A stretch of 64,000 nucleotides of DNA from Nonomuraea maritima (GTDB taxonomy: Bacteria > Actinomycetota > Actinomycetes > Streptosporangiales > Streptosporangiaceae): assembly GCF_900100395.1 (NCBI RefSeq), contig NZ_FNFB01000023.1, forward strand, positions 53,741 through 117,740, in the 5' to 3' direction. The position numbers and the translations under genes were made by a program. The first letter of the stretch is position 1. Each line of letters starts with the position of its first letter. The notes beneath the pieces were generated by a model. The model saw nothing but the letters and a program-made list of their open reading frames with translations, made no database searches and was not told where the DNA came from. This document shows positions 63,872 through 64,000 of the stretch, in pieces.

Positions 63872-64000
63872 CTAAGACTGAGACTGGACCGCATCACGAA
63901 CGATGTCCATTGGACGCAGCCCCGAGAGGGAACCCTGAGAGCTCTCCTGGGCCTGCGAAGGGCTTGAGGCGCTAGTCAGTTCGAGAATTTCGATGCGAGG
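63872..64000 (-). CDS. possible C-terminal end of an element-encoded gene (enters from the right edge)
   Basis: On the minus strand a frame is open from the right edge to a TAG at 63872-63874, 43 codons, while the other two frames are closed. Predicted end: PRIEILELTSASSPSQ ... PMDIVRDAVQSQS. Codons are less G/C-biased than the host's. Its place, with the stop about 100 bp from the tRNA attachment site, is where integrases of actinobacterial integrative elements often end. The identity is a guess; the frame may be chance. Confidence 0.3.
   Translation of the reverse strand, partial: PRIEILELTSASSPSQAQESSQGSLSGLRPMDIVRDAVQSQS

Noticed and set aside
63706..63897. 63-codon minus-strand frame over the tRNA fragment
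   Set aside because: It overlaps the tRNA-Ser remnant, has serine-rich low-complexity sequence and no ribosome binding site.

Overview
The window is chromosomal DNA of a high-GC filamentous-type actinobacterium. Codons nearly all end in G or C, starts are often GTG, and genes are packed with ATGA/GTGA overlaps. The gene order trxA-trxB / anti-sigma-sigM / pseudokinase / murJ / DUF6049 / pcnA / ino1-padR / ponA / rpsF-ssb-rpsR-rplI / MATE / dnaB matches, as far as I recall it, the oriC-proximal core of Streptomyces and partly that of mycobacteria. The inteins, the dnaN paralog and the WXG100-type genes suggest Streptosporangiales (Nonomuraea/Streptosporangium-like). That placement is an inference; no rRNA gene is present.

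Layout. 1-8290 (minus strand): thioredoxin system with a SigR-type promoter, then the cell-envelope stress and peptidoglycan block (SigM, its zinc anti-sigma factor, a catalytically dead kinase, MurJ, a large secreted protein). 8341-20611: tRNA maintenance (CCA enzyme, YbaK-type deacylase), isoprenoid and inositol metabolism (idi, ino1 with its PadR regulator and operator), a class A PBP coupled to two polytopic glycosyltransferases, and endonuclease IV. 20686-23114: a small membrane protein and the rpsF-ssb-rpsR-rplI operon. 23115-30238: an apparently accessory stretch between rplI and the MATE-dnaB pair, with two degenerate tandem-repeat arrays, a quinone oxidoreductase, an HTH regulator, an amino-acid ABC importer and an APC permease. 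30421-39492: MATE pump, then replication genes: dnaB, interrupted by two different inteins and preceded by a cluster of DnaA-box-like sites, then dnaE.

39489-48404: stress and regulatory genes (USP, SoxR, Lrp, SMP-30, a two-component pair), a second sliding-clamp gene, a FadR-type regulator with a palindrome upstream, an XRE-TPR regulator and a membrane PH-domain protein coupled to a 52-residue peptide. 48503-51296: upp, two tandem acidic paralogs, tadA and tRNA-Ser(CGA). 51521-61671: mostly single-purpose accessory genes (secreted I36-type protein, zinc metallopeptidase, LysE exporter, two serine hydrolases, a sigma factor with a 73-residue zinc-finger partner, SDR, peroxiredoxin, a P-loop kinase overlapping a MazG-like gene). 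61776-63471: an EbfC-like protein and two WXG100/type VII-secretion-like proteins. At 63717-63770 lies only the 3' part of a tRNA-Ser(GGA), directly next to DNA of different character. This reads as the attachment-site copy of an integrated element that continues beyond the right edge.

The most notable items are the dnaB gene with a class-3 intein (endonuclease remnant eroded) in its P-loop and an intact LAGLIDADG intein further on, flanked on one side by foreign-looking extein codons; the DnaA-box cluster in front of it; the dnaN paralog; the tandem TadA-linked paralogs; and the tRNA-Ser attachment site.
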